A DNA stretch of 64,000 nt from Silene latifolia (GCF_048544455.1 NC_133534.1:32750217-32814216); one strand, 5' to 3'; counted from the first letter of the stretch, positions 1-12,523 are shown. Numbers and translations are program-made. The notes: a model not told the origin generated them from the letters alone.

Positions 1-90
1 CTTCTAATAACTTAACATTTACACTTTACAATTCAATACATTTACACTTTACATCAGGGACACTATTTTTAACGTTCACACTTACATGCT
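1..90 (+). repeat. Minisatellite ACATTTACACTT, end of FAR1 intron block (copy A)
   Basis: End of an array of the core ACATTTACACTT, cut by the window edge. It corresponds to the 3' end of the 21206-22454 intron array of copy B and lies directly upstream of the SWIM exon. Confidence 0.85.
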
Positions 91-110
91 TGCTTTATCT
101 GATGACACAG

Positions 111-724
111 GTACACGTAAAGCAAGCTGCAGTTGTACGATGTTTGAAAGAACCGGAATCCTATGCCGCCATATAATTTGGATCTTTTCAGCAAGTGGGA
201 TAAAGACTATACCAGAAGATTATGTTCTGAATAGATGGATGAAAGAGTATCTCCGATTAAGGATTTTCAATACTGATGGTGAAGGAACAGAAAACATGCA
301 AGTCATCGATGAAAAACAAATTGCAATGTCAATAATGTGGTCGAGGAAGTTCATGAAGTCTGTAGGGCTCCTTCGAGACAAAGGAATAGCTGGTGTTGTG
401 ACTTTTCCATTTGTAATTAGATCATTTAAATAGTCCCTGTCACCATTAGGGGAATTGTTGAATAAAAATCAACAAATGGAGAAATTTCTAAATTGTACGG
501 CATCTGAAGTAGTGACGATATTGCCACCAAAGAATTCGAAAAACAAGGGGACCGGAAAAAGATTGCTGTCAGCCAAAACAAAAGCAATGGTGTTGGCTAG
601 GAAACCCAAACGTAAGTGTAAGAATTGCAAGAGAATGACAAATCACGACAAGAGAAATCGCCCTAACCTCTTCTCAAAGACACACGCCATTGTGCGAAGG
701 GTCGTCGAACGAAGAAGAGGATGA
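111..724 (+). pseudogene. FAR1/FHY3-type MULE transposase, C-terminal part (copy A)
   Basis: Last exon of the copy A transposase. It encodes a SWIM zinc finger (pattern CSCTMFERTGILCRH, that is CxC...CxH) and ends with a basic tail holding a CCHC-like knuckle (CKNCKRMTNHDKRN), the usual order in FAR1-related proteins. Exon start is placed after the AG at 109-110. Phase 1 is kept there, and the alternative AG used in copy B is changed to TG in this copy. An in-frame TAG at 431-433 breaks the frame where copy B reads AAG; the same frame reopens to the TGA at 722-724. The DNA-binding and DDE parts lie outside the window. The product would be a nuclear DNA-binding transposase acting on the element ends. 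This copy is probably dead. Confidence 0.8.
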
Positions 725-1042
725 AGGAGAGGAGGAGGAAGAGCTGGAGTCGTAACAAGAATACACGTCAGATCAGTGACAAGTGTTGCTCTATATATTT
801 TGAGTGTGTAACTTAAAACTTTGATGTGCTATAACTGGAGCGGGCGATAAGGAATTGGTCTCATGGCAGCGTAACTTTGAACTGCAGTTGGTGTAACTTT
901 TAGTAACACCAACGTTAGAGTTACACTCTCATAAGACCAAAATCTCGCTGTTTTATTAGATAGCCAAACATTGTGTTACTTGAACTTATTTTGGATTACT
1001 TATGTTATTTCAAGTAACAGTTACACTTATTTTCAAATAACT
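725..1042. other. Spacer between convergent FAR1 and ULP genes (copy A)
   Basis: About 320 bases of 3' flank of the transposase gene, closely matched at 23139-23407 in copy B. I see no open frame or RNA gene. It probably contains the 3' UTR and poly(A) region, but no single signal is convincing. Confidence 0.5.
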
Positions 1043-1105
1043 GATGTTAACATTTACACTTCCCATGTCAGCACATTTACACTTCCAGTAACTTCACATT
1101 TACAG
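1043..1105 (+). repeat. Minisatellite remnant between the convergent genes (copy A)
   Basis: Three or so units of ACATTTACACTT-type repeat. In copy B the same array continues to about 23830. Here it is cut off by a deletion that also removes the end of the ULP gene. Confidence 0.75.
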
Positions 1106-1115
1106 ATGAACGGGA

Positions 1116-1493
1116 TTATGTTATGTTAGGAAGGGGTGTATGGCGCCTGAACGGGATTTGCCGATGCTCAAAGCTAGTAATCTCACATCCTCTGTCCGTT
1201 CTGACGTCCAAATAATCGCTAACAGCTGATGCCACTTGGCGAGTAACATTGCACATTTCAGACTGATCCCAGTTGGCATGATGTTGGTAGTCAAGGAGAT
1301 CAACAGTTTGTTGTCCAAATTTTATACAGACGCATGCAAAGTGCCCACCAACGTTGACAGGTACGAAAATAAACTGGGCATTCAGGTTGAAAGTTTTACC
1401 ACTGTCCTGGATGAAGGTATCCCAAATGTGATACAGCCGATCAGTGATGTCATTAGACTGTGAGTCTGCTTCACGTATATCCAAAAGCCGCAT
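1116..1493 (-). pseudogene. Second C48 domain, His/Asp part (copy A)
   Basis: Exon-sized open frame of 125 codons. It contains FVPVNVGGHFACVCIKF followed by VDLLDY, which fit the catalytic His and Asp segments of Ulp1-type proteases. The upstream lines 1565-1690 still encode the start of the domain (SAEYLLPRMAFFGIRHM in copy B). The frame ends at the deletion junction, so the part corresponding to 24061-24270 of copy B is missing. Confidence 0.65.
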
Positions 1494-2094
1494 GATACAT
1501 TCCTGTTCAGATAAATGAGTGAGACTACATAATAAAAGTAAGAACTAATGTATAACTTTTAGGCTTTGTAGGGGGGTGTACCATATGACGTATCCCAAAG
1601 AAGGCCATCCTAGGAAGTAAGTATTCAGCAGACTCCAAATGGTTCAAGAAAAAAAAGCCCACGACTCAATGACAACAAGGCGACATTACAACCTCGGGAA
1701 GCATGGTCATGATGTCGGACGGCGTATAGTGCAGCGGCATGCCTCCTGTACCAAGAGATTGATTCGCTGCGATAAAACACACGTGTAATAGTAAGAAATT
1801 GAGAAGTAGTTACAAATTAAATATCGTAACTAATTGGCCCTGTTATAAGAGTATGGCAGGTACTAACGAATTTTAAAAGTTGTAGTCGTCTAACAAGCAA
1901 TAGTCCACCGCATGCTTTCGACGTGATCGAATATCCCTGACCAAGCTTTGATTGTTCCGTAAGAAGGTCGAGACAACAAGAGTCTGCGTACCAGCAGCCC
2001 CACAGTCAATTGAGCAACCCAAGCCATCCCCCCCGCCCCGAGGACGGCTCCGTACGGCTGACAAAGGTTGGCTACCTGACGACTGCGCTGACGC

Positions 2095-2576
2095 TTAAAC
2101 AACAACAGGGCTGCTTTCCGCCTGTATGGCTACAATATTGACCACAGGGCTTCCTACTACTGGATTAGGGGGTGGGACTGCAACACGGGGACGTTTGCTG
2201 TACGTAATCTCTTCCTCATCGTCCAGACTCCGCTTCTGTGCAACATTAGAGACCGGGTTCAGACCTTGACCATACTTTTCCCTGAATTGGGTTATCCTTG
2301 AGCGAACGCTCTCCCTCACTTTGTTATGGTCATTCAGGATAAGAATCGACACCACTTCAGCCCGGACGAGGTTCAGAACGTCCCTCTCACCTAAGGCGCA
2401 GTCAAATAGCTTCCCATTGAAAAGCAGCATGTGTATCATCATGTACACCCCGCAATCAAACGCAGAATAACCCGTACCTTGCCATTTAAATTCGACATTC
2501 ACAAATTTGAACCCGGCAACCTTTGAACCTCTGACAAACCCTTTAGACTCAAGATACGCACCCATTAAATCACACT
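2095..2576 (-). pseudogene. First C48 domain, catalytic Cys exon (copy A)
   Basis: Exon starting after a TTTACAG acceptor near 2577. It contains FKWQGTGYSAFDCGVYMM, with the DCG signature of the Ulp1 nucleophilic Cys and a candidate oxyanion-hole Gln nine residues before it, a longer spacing than usual. A basic, Pro-rich tail follows (KRPRVAVPPP). A frame change near 2093 separates it from the downstream sequence. The same exon exists twice in copy B. Confidence 0.7.
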
Positions 2577-2654
2577 GTAAAAAGGAATTTTAAAAAAAAG
2601 ACAATTTAGAAACAGTGTTTACAATTCCAGAATACATCGACACTAAATAACAAA

Positions 2655-2826
2655 TTAAGCTATGCTATTTATAATTATTACCGCAATACGGGAAATTCCA
2701 AAATATGGAAGCTTCTCAAAATCATCGTCGTATCGACGGTTGTCCAAATACTCAATCTGCTCGGAAACGAAGTTTATGCATGCACAGCTGTAATGATCAT
2801 TATTGCCAGATAAGATCGGGATGAAG
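2655..2826 (-). pseudogene. First C48 domain, catalytic His/Asp exon (copy A)
   Basis: Short exon bounded by a CGCCAG acceptor (near 2830) and a GCG/GTAATA donor (near 2684). It encodes VFIPILSGNNDHYSCACINF then YLDNR, the His and Asp elements of a C48 protease. It is separated from the upstream domain start by the minisatellite block at 2876-3625, which is therefore intronic. Confidence 0.7.
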
Positions 2827-2875
2827 ACCTGGCGGGTGTGACAACAAAGACATAAAAGATACACTCAGTAAAAAT

Positions 2876-3625
2876 TTCAGATTTACACTTTCAATAATTA
2901 GTCACATTTACAGTCCCTGTGTGATGACATTTACACTTTCCATATATTCACATTTACACTATATATGTCATGACATTTACACTTCATAATTAGTCACCTT
3001 TACACTCCCTGTGTCATAACTTTTACACTTCACTATATCTCACATTTACACTTCCTATGTGATGACATTTACACTTTCCATATATTCACATTTACACTAT
3101 ATATGTGATGACATTTACACTTCATATTTAGTCACCTTTACACTCCCTGTGTCATAACTTGTACACTTCACTGTATCTCACATTTACACTTCCTATGTGA
3201 TGACATTTACACTTTCCATATATTCACATTTACACTTTATATGTGGTGACTTTACACTCCCTGTGTCATAACTTTTACACTTCACTGTATCTCACATTTA
3301 CACTTCCTATGTGATGACATTTACACTTTCCATATATTCACATTTACACTTTATATGTGCTGACATTTACACTTCCTATTTAGTCACCTTTACACTCCCC
3401 TATGTCATCACATTTACACTTTCTATATAATCACATTTCCACTATACATCATGGCATTTACACTTCACTATGTATCACATTTACACTTCATATTTCATGA
3501 CATTTACACTTTCTTCTAAATCACATCCAGGCGTTTACACTTTCTGTGAAAATCAAATATACACTTTCGGTGTGATGACATTTACACTTCACAATAGGTT
3601 ACATTTACACTTACCATATCAGATC
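2876..3625 (+). repeat. Minisatellite block inside the ULP gene (copy A)
   Basis: About 750 bases made of units of roughly 18-25 bases with the core ACATTTACACTT, alternating with short variable spacers (for example TCCATATATTC and TATGTGATG). It reads on the + strand, antisense to the ULP gene that contains it. Homologous to 27045-27785. Confidence 0.9.
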
Positions 3626-3835
3626 CAAGTTGAAATGGAGACAAACAGGATTGAATCCAAGCATCCCACCCAGCCCAGATTTCGTCCTTTTTGTCAAGAA
3701 CAATTCCTTTCTTCTTGGCTTTCCAAATATCCAGTGCAGGGCTCTGTTCAAACGAAGGGCAGCGCTATTAAATTTAGACACTTACGTTACAATTAAATTG
3801 GAACTATAAAAATTGCATTGAGTGAGGATAGGGCA

Positions 3836-4020
3836 AGTACGGTGTGACTAAGCCCGAAGAAACAACGAGAGGATGCAACTGGTGCAGTTTGGTCATACAT
3901 CATCTTATTGATTAGTAGGCACCAACAATCGATTCATGAATTCATAACTTCCCTGTCCAGGTTCAAGGGTTAACATGTCTTCCCGTGACACGAAGAAAAA
4001 GTCCGAAAAAAGCGCCAATT
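3836..4020 (-). pseudogene. Start of first C48 domain (copy A)
   Basis: Reverse-strand sequence matching 27980-28200 of copy B, where the frame reads SREDMLTLEPGQEVMNSV then DCWCLLINKM. This is the entry segment of plant Ulp1-like transposon proteins, upstream of the His exon. Small indels break the frame here. Confidence 0.5.
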
Positions 4021-4118
4021 CTTCCCTACAAAAAAAGAAAAATTATATAAGGCGAACATGGTTACGACAACATATAAGTATTAATATGTTTGACATAGAA
4101 ATTAATCGACTCACCCTT

Positions 4119-4984
4119 TCAACCAAGCTTCTGATTTGTTAAATACGTAGTCCAGGACGTATTTCCTTTCCTTAAAAACACCCCTAAATAATTTCTTGTT
4201 TGTTGCAGTCTCACAAGAACAAAGCCTTGCTCGGGCATGGGTTCCCCACAATCCATGGTGCAAGTCAGATTCTCAGGGACCACTTCCATGCACTGTAAGG
4301 GCTCAGGTGAATGAAATAGGAAAGGGTGGTGATCCATATTACTCCGGGGGACATAAATTTCCCGACCATCCGCGGAAACGGCTGGTTGAGAAGGGCTCGC
4401 CACATCGTCGTTCCAAAATCCTCACCTGGAACCCCCTTAAATGCCTCAGCTAGCTCTGCAGTAGATATAAACGTACACTGAAATTCCGGCAACTTAAACT
4501 CAGAGGAGGGTGCTTCGACGACCACCTTATCTTCTCCCTCTGCAACATCCTTGGGCTTGTCATCATTCTGAAATGAACCAGCACAACCGGGTTGTTCAGT
4601 AGGGCCCTCATCTTCCTCGTTGACCATGCCACTACCAATCTCTAACCCTTCTTGCGATGCATCTTGGCAGACTGTGGTCGGAACAACGCCAGGCTCACCA
4701 TCCGGTGCTTTCGTACCACTACCTTGGCGTCGGTCAACAGGCTGATCCACTCCCGGTGCACCGCTAACATCCACAGCCTCACCAGGCACTCGTCCAACCA
4801 CGAGTGGTTCGGGCCCATGGCAGGACCCCTCGTCTTGGGGCGGCTCCATGTCCATGCCCTGCACAGCCTCATCCTGGACTGTCGGTGCACCGCTAACATC
4901 CACATCCACGCCAGGCACTACTCCAACCACCACTGATTCAGGCCCACAGCGGGTCCCCTGATCTTGAGGCGGCTCCATATCCAT
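4119..4984 (-). pseudogene. ULP gene linker, GMDMEPPQD repeat part (copy A)
   Basis: Low-complexity acidic linker between the N-terminal region and the proteases. It begins with two tandem repeats of about 43 residues, each MDMEPPQD(Q/E)G ... GPE..VVG.VPG..VDVSGAP, and later contains one copy of the linker motif FISTAELAEAFKG. The frame shifts near 4265-4403 compared with copy B. No known domain. It is probably a flexible spacer. Confidence 0.6.
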
Positions 4985-5192
4985 TCCCTGTACAGCCTCG
5001 TCCTGTTCTCTCAGTGCACCACCCTATGCCACTTCACTTTGTCACCATTTGCCCCGACAACTTTTTTTCAGCGTTATCAATATCAGCTGTCGCTATAAAT
5101 TTCAACTAAAAAGAAGATGATCCATCTTCAATTGACGGGACTACCACATCCGCATCCACCTTGTTTGCTACTTTTGAATAAGACGCCTCCCC

Positions 5193-5990
5193 TTAACCAG
5201 AAACAGGCCCCTGTTCTTGAGCCAACGCGTTCTCAATATCAGCAGTCGAAATAAATTTTAGTTGAACTGAAGATGAACCATCTTCAGTTGACTGACCTAC
5301 CACATCCGCATCAACCTTATTCGTTGCTTCTGACTTACACTTCTCAACAACATGTTCAGCTTTCTCAGGGGCACCACTAGTGTCAGGCACTTCCCCTCCC
5401 AAACTTTCCTGCTCCTCGTTCAATGAGGGCTTTGTGTAAGCTTCTTCAACATCATACGAGCTATAAATTTTCTCTAGAATCTGCCGATCAGATAATTGAG
5501 TCAAGTCGTCGGTTAAAAGTAGCCCGCATTCCTCTTCCTCTCGTCGACAGGCTTCGTTAAGTTCAGCGGTGTTGTAGAAATCAGCGGTCTCCATTACCTG
5601 GGACATCGCCGCATCACCTGCTTTATCACCCAAATCAGAATCTTCTGCAAGTGATACAGGCTCTACAGTAGACGTAAACTCGAACTTAGGAACCTTGTTC
5701 TTTCTTTTCTTGCTTGCCTTTGTTTTTTTCTTGGCCGCCTGTTTTTGTTCTTGGCCAACATCGGACAATGAGGGAGCATTATCATTATACTTCTTCATTT
5801 GGGAAGCTAAATTTCCAACTTCTTCAACATATTCCTTCACCTTTGCACCTTCAAAAAAAGCTTGCGTCGCTTGTGACGGAACAAGATCGGTTGAAGAAGA
5901 AGCACCTGTTGTTAAATTCTTAAGCATTGCAGCTGCATCCGTATACCAGGAATAGAACGCCACAACGTTCCTTTGAATCTTCAAGTACAA
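5193..5990 (-). pseudogene. ULP gene linker, KKTKASKKRK and FISTAD part (copy A)
   Basis: Open frame of 265 codons. The first third resembles a short helical segment (VKEYVEEVGNLASQMKKYND), followed by a basic cluster (KKKTKASKKRKNK) that could act as a nuclear localisation signal, then acidic sequence with the motif QLKFISTADIENA. Compared with copy B, about 100 bases are missing in frame after STADIENAL, and the frame ends soon after at a TAA absent from copy B. Confidence 0.6.
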
Positions 5991-6468
5991 CTCATGAACA
6001 CCCTACAGTTGGTAACAAAAAAAGATTTAAGAGTCTAGATACACAAAATATACCTGCTCAATATATATATATATATATTCAAAAAAATATGCGATTAATT
6101 AAACATTCATAACATAAATCTTACATCTACAGCCCTAGCTTTCAACTCATCATCATCTTCAACACCGGGAGGGAGTTCAATCTGAATAAACTTCTTAGCG
6201 GGTGATGTACCCGACGTTGAAATCAGAAGAGGCGTAGGGCTTGCCAATGGCGCCTAGGGCGCGCCAGCTATAGCCAACATCGTATTACCAGTGTCCTTCT
6301 CATCAGGGGTCTTGTTCTGACATCGCGGGTACTTCACCTTCGACAAAGTTAGTCGACCCAGTGGCCCCACGTCCAGCTCATCCTTTAACCTATTCGATAG
6401 AGTTTTCAGATCCCAATGCTGAATAAGTGGAAGGCCATCTGGGGAACTCTTGCCACGGTAATCATACC

Positions 6469-8932
6469 TGTAACATTTCGTATTTGTTATGTTTAATTGA
6501 TGTGTCAAAAGTGTGTGTTAACCGTGTTAGAAATGCGTGACGTCCGTAAGTACGATATACAATACCCTTCCGAGGTTTGAGTATGGGAGCGAACTTCGGG
6601 ACGAAGTTCAATTTAAGGGGGGAAGACTGTAATACCCCGTATTTTATATAATCAATTAAACGGATATTATTATATATTAGTTATTATACATTTATATTAC
6701 TAATTAAGTCGATTTAATGGTGAGTCGATAATTACGTTAAGCTATCGTAAGTTAATTGAGACGGGTTTATATGGAATTCGAAATGTGTGCTAACCCATTT
6801 AAGTGGCCCAATAGCATGTTTAGCCCAATTAACCCTAAGCCCAATTAACCTTAAACCCTAAACCTAATTAACCTAAACACTACCCAAATCCCTCCCTCAA
6901 CCCGCCTCCCTCACGCCTCCCTCCTTCATCAGCTTCCACATCAACTTTCACGCATAGAGAGAGAGAAAGAGAGAGAGAGTGAGCCTGGGTGTTGACGGCG
7001 CATCAAGGAAGGCCTTAGGCCGTTGGTCGACAACCATGGGTGACCCTGGTGGCGGTAGTGGCGGCAGAAAAAGGTATGAGTCAACCCCCTTTCCTCTGTT
7101 TTCGCATTTCTGTCGTGGGTTGGTTGTTGTTTCGTGACTAGGGGAGGTGTTCCTGGTGGTTGGTGTCGGGGTAATGGTAATGGGTGGTATGTGACGAGTG
7201 TAGTGGTGGTGGTTAGGGTGGTTTTGGGTGGTAGTAGTGGTGTGAAAGGCGCAGCGTCGGGGAGTAGAAACGGGTTTAAGTTTGTGGTTTTCAAAGCGAG
7301 TTAGAATGGGTAGGTTTGGGGTGGCGCCACCGTGGACTCGGGGGAGGTCGAACCGGCGGCGCCATGGCTCCTGGGTGCCGCTTGACGGCGAGTAGGATGG
7401 TGGTTGTTTGGCAGGGGGTAGTTGTTGGTTGCGGTGGTTGTAGGTTGAGAATTAGAGGTGTTTGGTGAGGCACGGTCTTGAACCAGGCCAAAAGACGGCC
7501 CTGGTTTGACACAATGACAATGATCGACCCGAGTGGGGGTGGTCGTTGGTGGTGGGTCGAGTGGGTGTTTGACCGGTGGGTCGACACGGTGGAGAGGTGG
7601 CGCGTGGGAGTGTGGGAGTGCGTGTGAAGGGATGGTGGTTGATGACGGGTTGTTTTTAGTTTTGAAACGGGTTTTTCATAGCTTAATCATTATAATTCGT
7701 TATTTGGTCGTATTCTTAATTAATTAATTTAATTCCCGAGTTAATTAAATAATTAAAGACGGGTTTTTAGTCGGGTTGTTGAGTTGTTCAATTGTTTGAT
7801 TCGGGTTTTCTTAATCGTATAATTCGTTAATCCTTTAATTATCATTTTGGTTTTAGTTTCGAGTTATTTAAAATAAAATAATAATTAATAATAATTAATT
7901 AATTAGAGACGGGTTAAATAGAAAAGTTACTATATCGGGAAAGTTTCCATTTTTAGGAAATTCTATCTTTAATAATCTCTATTTTAGGAACGGGAATAGT
8001 TAAGTAATTGTTATCATTTAATTATCTTTCGAGGGCTTAATTGTTGTGGAATATTCTCTGGACACCCGACTATTTGATTAGATCAAGTAGGGAAATACAC
8101 TTGACTTATTATCGTTGTTGTTTAATTGTGTTGACTTGATTCATGGTTGTTGATTTACGTTATGATTCATATATGGGAAGGTGATTGACTGAATTGATCG
8201 TATTGAGTATGATATCACAACATCGGGTAACCGGCATGATTTTATGATTTATCAGTTCAGTGATTTATATATATATATATTTTGTTGCATTAATTTCTGT
8301 TGAGCATTTCATATGCATTGGAGTTGGAGGATGGTGTAGGAGTGACGATGTTGAGATACGATGTGAGTTGTGATAAGGCCCAGGCGGGTTCTGCAGGACT
8401 TGCCCTGGTGTCCTCAGTGCGAGTGGCACAGATCGGCTACGGTCGATATATATAGTCTACCGGGGATCGGTATGGCTGGGTTGTCCGGGTTATGAGATAT
8501 GAGATATGAGTTACGAGTTGAGATGGAGATGGAGGTGACGGAGGATCATGCATATCATATTTTGTTGTTTAATTGTTTTCCCTACTAAACCTCATGGTTG
8601 ACCCTGTGTATTCATGAACACCTGTGATGACCCAAATATTGGCGAGCAGACTTGACAGGTTAAGAGATAGAACGGGAGCTGGATGGGCGTGAGACACTGG
8701 ATCTGACGACTTAGTAGCTAGATCATCATCTAGAAGACTTTCACTTTTATTTATGTTAGTTCTTGTAATCTGACGTAAAAGAGGTTTTGTAATAATTAAG
8801 TTAAAAACAATTATATAAATTGCCTTGGAGTTTAATTTGTTATTCACTACCTCGGGAAACCGAGATGGTAAGTGATCCGGTTTATTAGGGAATGTCTTGA
8901 CGAAGGCTTCTTTTATAAACCGGGGTGTTACA
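6469..8932 (+). repeat. 5' LTR of LARD
   Basis: 2464 bases from TGTAACATTTCG to CGGGGTGTTACA. The first 159 bases (6469-6627) end in a second PPT-like tract and are followed by a second LTR-like start, TGTAATACCCCG, at 6628. GC-rich GGTGGTGG-type sequence at 7000-7650 is open on both strands by composition only. Nearly identical to 12524-15063 apart from indels and the TA repeat. Confidence 0.92.
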
Positions 8933-11900
8933 AAGTGGTATCAGAGCGAACGATCCTCGGCCTAAACCAATGAGCCCAATGAACATAGGATGTGTCTAAA
9001 TAAAATGAACCGGGATAGAATGTTAGGAGCACACTAAGGTAAGGTATGAGTTAGGGGCCCCCTCACACCGAACAGTGGCCCTCTCGGTTGACCCGGAAAC
9101 CCCGAGTGTATATGAGAGAAAGGGTAGAATAGTTGCTTGAGATTGAGCATGAAATTCATATATCGTTGCCTAAGTGTTAATTGATTGATACCTTGATTAT
9201 TGCATAAAAGAGTTGATGTATACCTTGAGACCCATATATTCTAACCATTCTCGCAGACAACGCTACGGTAAGTATTTTGTATGAATGATGTGTTGATAGT
9301 ACTATTATGTCTACGAATATGCGGTTATGTGATCCCAAAGCCATGCTAGTATAGTCTTGTGATAGTAATTAGAAACACTATTGAATTATATGTTTTTAGT
9401 CGTAGCAATCGTGATTTAGATGTAAGGAGTAGATCGAGATGTGAAGGGATTATATGGGGTAGATGTTTACGTAAGTACAGTGTGAGATTTAAGTTAGGAT
9501 GGGTTAGTATCGATAGTATGGTTGTAAGAGTTTGGAACATAGAAAATGAATGACTTAGTGATGAAACTCGTTTTGGTTGATGTTACTCTCTAATTGACCT
9601 TACTGCCATTCCCTTTCTGTTTATTGCCTATGGATGAAAATTATATGAGAGATAGCCTTGGGAGTTAGTGTCGATTTGGCGTTGGTTTCATGCTTATATG
9701 ATATACGGATTAGGAGTAATAAATATTTTAGTGAGCTGTGGTTAGGAATTTCCTGTGCGGTGATGTTTTGACCAACAATTTTGTAAAAATCCTCATTTAA
9801 ATTATACTAATAATCTTTGAATAATTCCAACTCCATCGACCCGAATATTCGCATATGTTTTCAAATTAATAAGCCACGAAAAATCTTGATGTCTCAATAT
9901 TAAATAATAAGTTTTGCAAACTGACCCAAGTTTCAGACCAATTGCTGTCACATGTTTGTTGGACCAACTGAGTTGTAAAATTCTTTAAAAATGGAATTCT
10001 TGTACTTTAGACCTAATTCTTTTTTTCCTGTGTTTTTAACTCTCCGTGTTTTATAAAAATAATATGAATCAAGTTTTAATCAAACGGTTATTTATTCGTG
10101 ATCTTTGAAAGTTACAACGTGAATCAAAACATTTAAAATGTGCGTTCTATGTTGAATTTTCATACAATTGTTTGGCTAATTCATGAGCTTTAGTAACGTG
10201 AATTTATAATGTTTTATATGACGATAGTAGCACGCATGTTCAGTAATTATGTATCTTAACAAGTGATAAAATTAAAACTTAGTTGATCACATTGTTGGCA
10301 TGATAGTATGAGTAAAATGGGATAGCTTAATTGGATTCTTAATCGAGGGTGAAATGTTTATACGAGTCCAGTTGTTTGCATACGTTATATACATTTGGCA
10401 TGTTGTAACATTTCTGGCGTGTTCATCATATTTGCATAATGGTCGGATATATATAAATATAAAACTATATTGTCATATCTTGGTAAAGTTGGTGGCGTTA
10501 AATGTTAACTTGATTGTTCAAATACACTCGCATGAATATTTATAGTAATTATGTTTAAATGTTTACACATGGATGGTATTAATGAGTATGTCTAAATGTT
10601 CACACATGTAGGATGCATCTGAGTTCTAATGTCTTTCATATGAGTTGAGTGCCCATAGTTATATTTATTACCTTCATCGCATTAAATTATTTCAGTTAAA
10701 CCTAAACCTATGACATGATAACAAAAAAGTCGTTATTTCTTATCGGATATGTTCGTTATTATATCGTCATAAAATGCTAAAGTGATTCTTGCAATTGTAT
10801 GGGCATGATATAAAGGAGACTGTTTGATATAACATGACAATTGACATATCTATATTCTCGAGTCGTTACTATCAATTATATTTTAATAAAGATTGTTTAT
10901 GATAATTATATTGGCAATTATAATGGGATAACCCTTTGATGATTCACATGATATGCATTGGTTCTAACGATAGTCGTTCATTAGTAAAGATAGGACTGAA
11001 ATGAATAAGATGAACCTGTAAATTATAAATATATGAGTCGACACCTAAGCTCGTTTTGTTTGAAGGAATTGAATTAAGTTTATCTGATTTTGAGTTTCGT
11101 AGTAAGCTGTAAATGGATTCTATGGACGGCTCTGTTATAAGATTTATGTTAGGAAAGTTATTCACCGTCAGGTATGAAAGTAAAAGTTTTGAAAATGAAG
11201 TTAAATTTTGTCGTGTGAGTATAAATCCGGAATGAGATTTCCAGCCAATGTTTGGTGGTATGGTTCCATGATATTTGCTAGTTGGAGGAATGAAACTAGA
11301 ACGGAGTCACAAGTAGTGGGTTAATTTAGTCAGGTTGTTCGTTCATGTAGCGAATTGGTGGGTTGTGGTTAGTTACGAATGTCAAAACGGGAAATGTAAT
11401 GGGGTGATTTAAGTGAGTTATGTGTTAACATGGTATGATTTATATTAGCATGATATGTAAGGAACACTTGTAAAATTGGTGTAGTTAAATACATTTAATC
11501 TTTTATGTCATGGTGTTGGGTGCAGTCTAAATATATTTAATACCAAGAACGAAATTTTATGTATGATAGTCTTGTATGTTAAATTTCCAATATCGCCGTT
11601 TACTCGCTTGTTTGACTCGACCAATAAGTTGTACAAATTTGTCAATCAATGTGCATTCATCATTCGTGAATAAATCCCAAACCCTTGTTATAAGGATTAA
11701 AAATATTTCTAGGATGATAAGTACTGCGAAACTGGTTATCTTCATTTTTATCGGTGATTCTGTGTCTGGACCTAAATCTGTACAATTAAGTAAAGGAAAG
11801 TCAGACTGGACCTATTAGGTTATAAATTTTCATAAATCGATTTATCAAAGTGTTGACCCTAATTCTTTTCTTATGTTGATTGATCCCCTATGTTTCTAAG

Positions 11901-12523
11901 GTATGAGATTACAATGATTGGTGAAATGAATAATTACTAATGATTTTTACTGGTAACGGTAGCTTCCTTGAGAGAGCTTGTATATTGATTATCTTTGGTA
12001 AGGATTAGTTAACTTAAGCGTGAGTTGTGAATATTTTATCCTCTTTCAGTTGTTAGCAGTAGTTTGAGAACTTTATTTATAATAATGAAGGTTACGAGGA
12101 CGTAACCATGTTTTTAGTTGGGTAGGATTGTAAAATCTTAATGTTTAATTTGCACTTGTTTGTAGATCGTAGTTTTGATCAAGTTGATATTTCGTTGTGG
12201 GGTACCTATGCAAATGAGTTCTATATGTTTTATTCATACTTCTGTTAGTTGGTTGAGGTGTAAATGGAGAGTATAGTTAAACTACTGGTATTGAGTTATG
12301 AGTTGTGGGGCCTTTGTGCCAAGTTACGTTTACGGTCCAGTGAGACCTTGGTTATTGAGTTACTTGAGTTTGAGATCGGAATTTAGATGGAAGATGACGG
12401 TGTTCTCAGATGAATATTTAGTTGTTATACATTTGTGTTCTCAGGTAGTTAGTAGTTGTAGTTAGTGGGTTAAGTAAAAACGAGCTAAACTTCGGGACGA
12501 AGTTTATTTTTAGGAGGGCAGAA
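8933..12523 (+). other. LARD internal region, non-coding
   Basis: About 3.6 kb of AT-rich sequence starting with the Met-tRNA PBS at 8936-8947. All open frames are short (80 codons or fewer) and none resembles gag, protease, integrase or RT. It ends with a candidate polypurine tract AGGAGGGCAGAA at 12512-12523. Confidence 0.8.

Noticed and set aside
2876..3625. CRISPR-like array (short repeats with variable spacers)
   Set aside because: Plant DNA, repeat length only about 12-13 bases, spacers recur within and between blocks, no cas genes.
6941..7727. Open frames on both strands in the LARD LTRs (also 13003-13782)
   Set aside because: Low-complexity GGTGGT/CCACC composition inside an LTR, different between the two LTRs, no domain.
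10354..11818. Short open frames in the LARD internal region
   Set aside because: All 82 codons or fewer, overlapping on opposite strands, no similarity to gag or pol that I can see.
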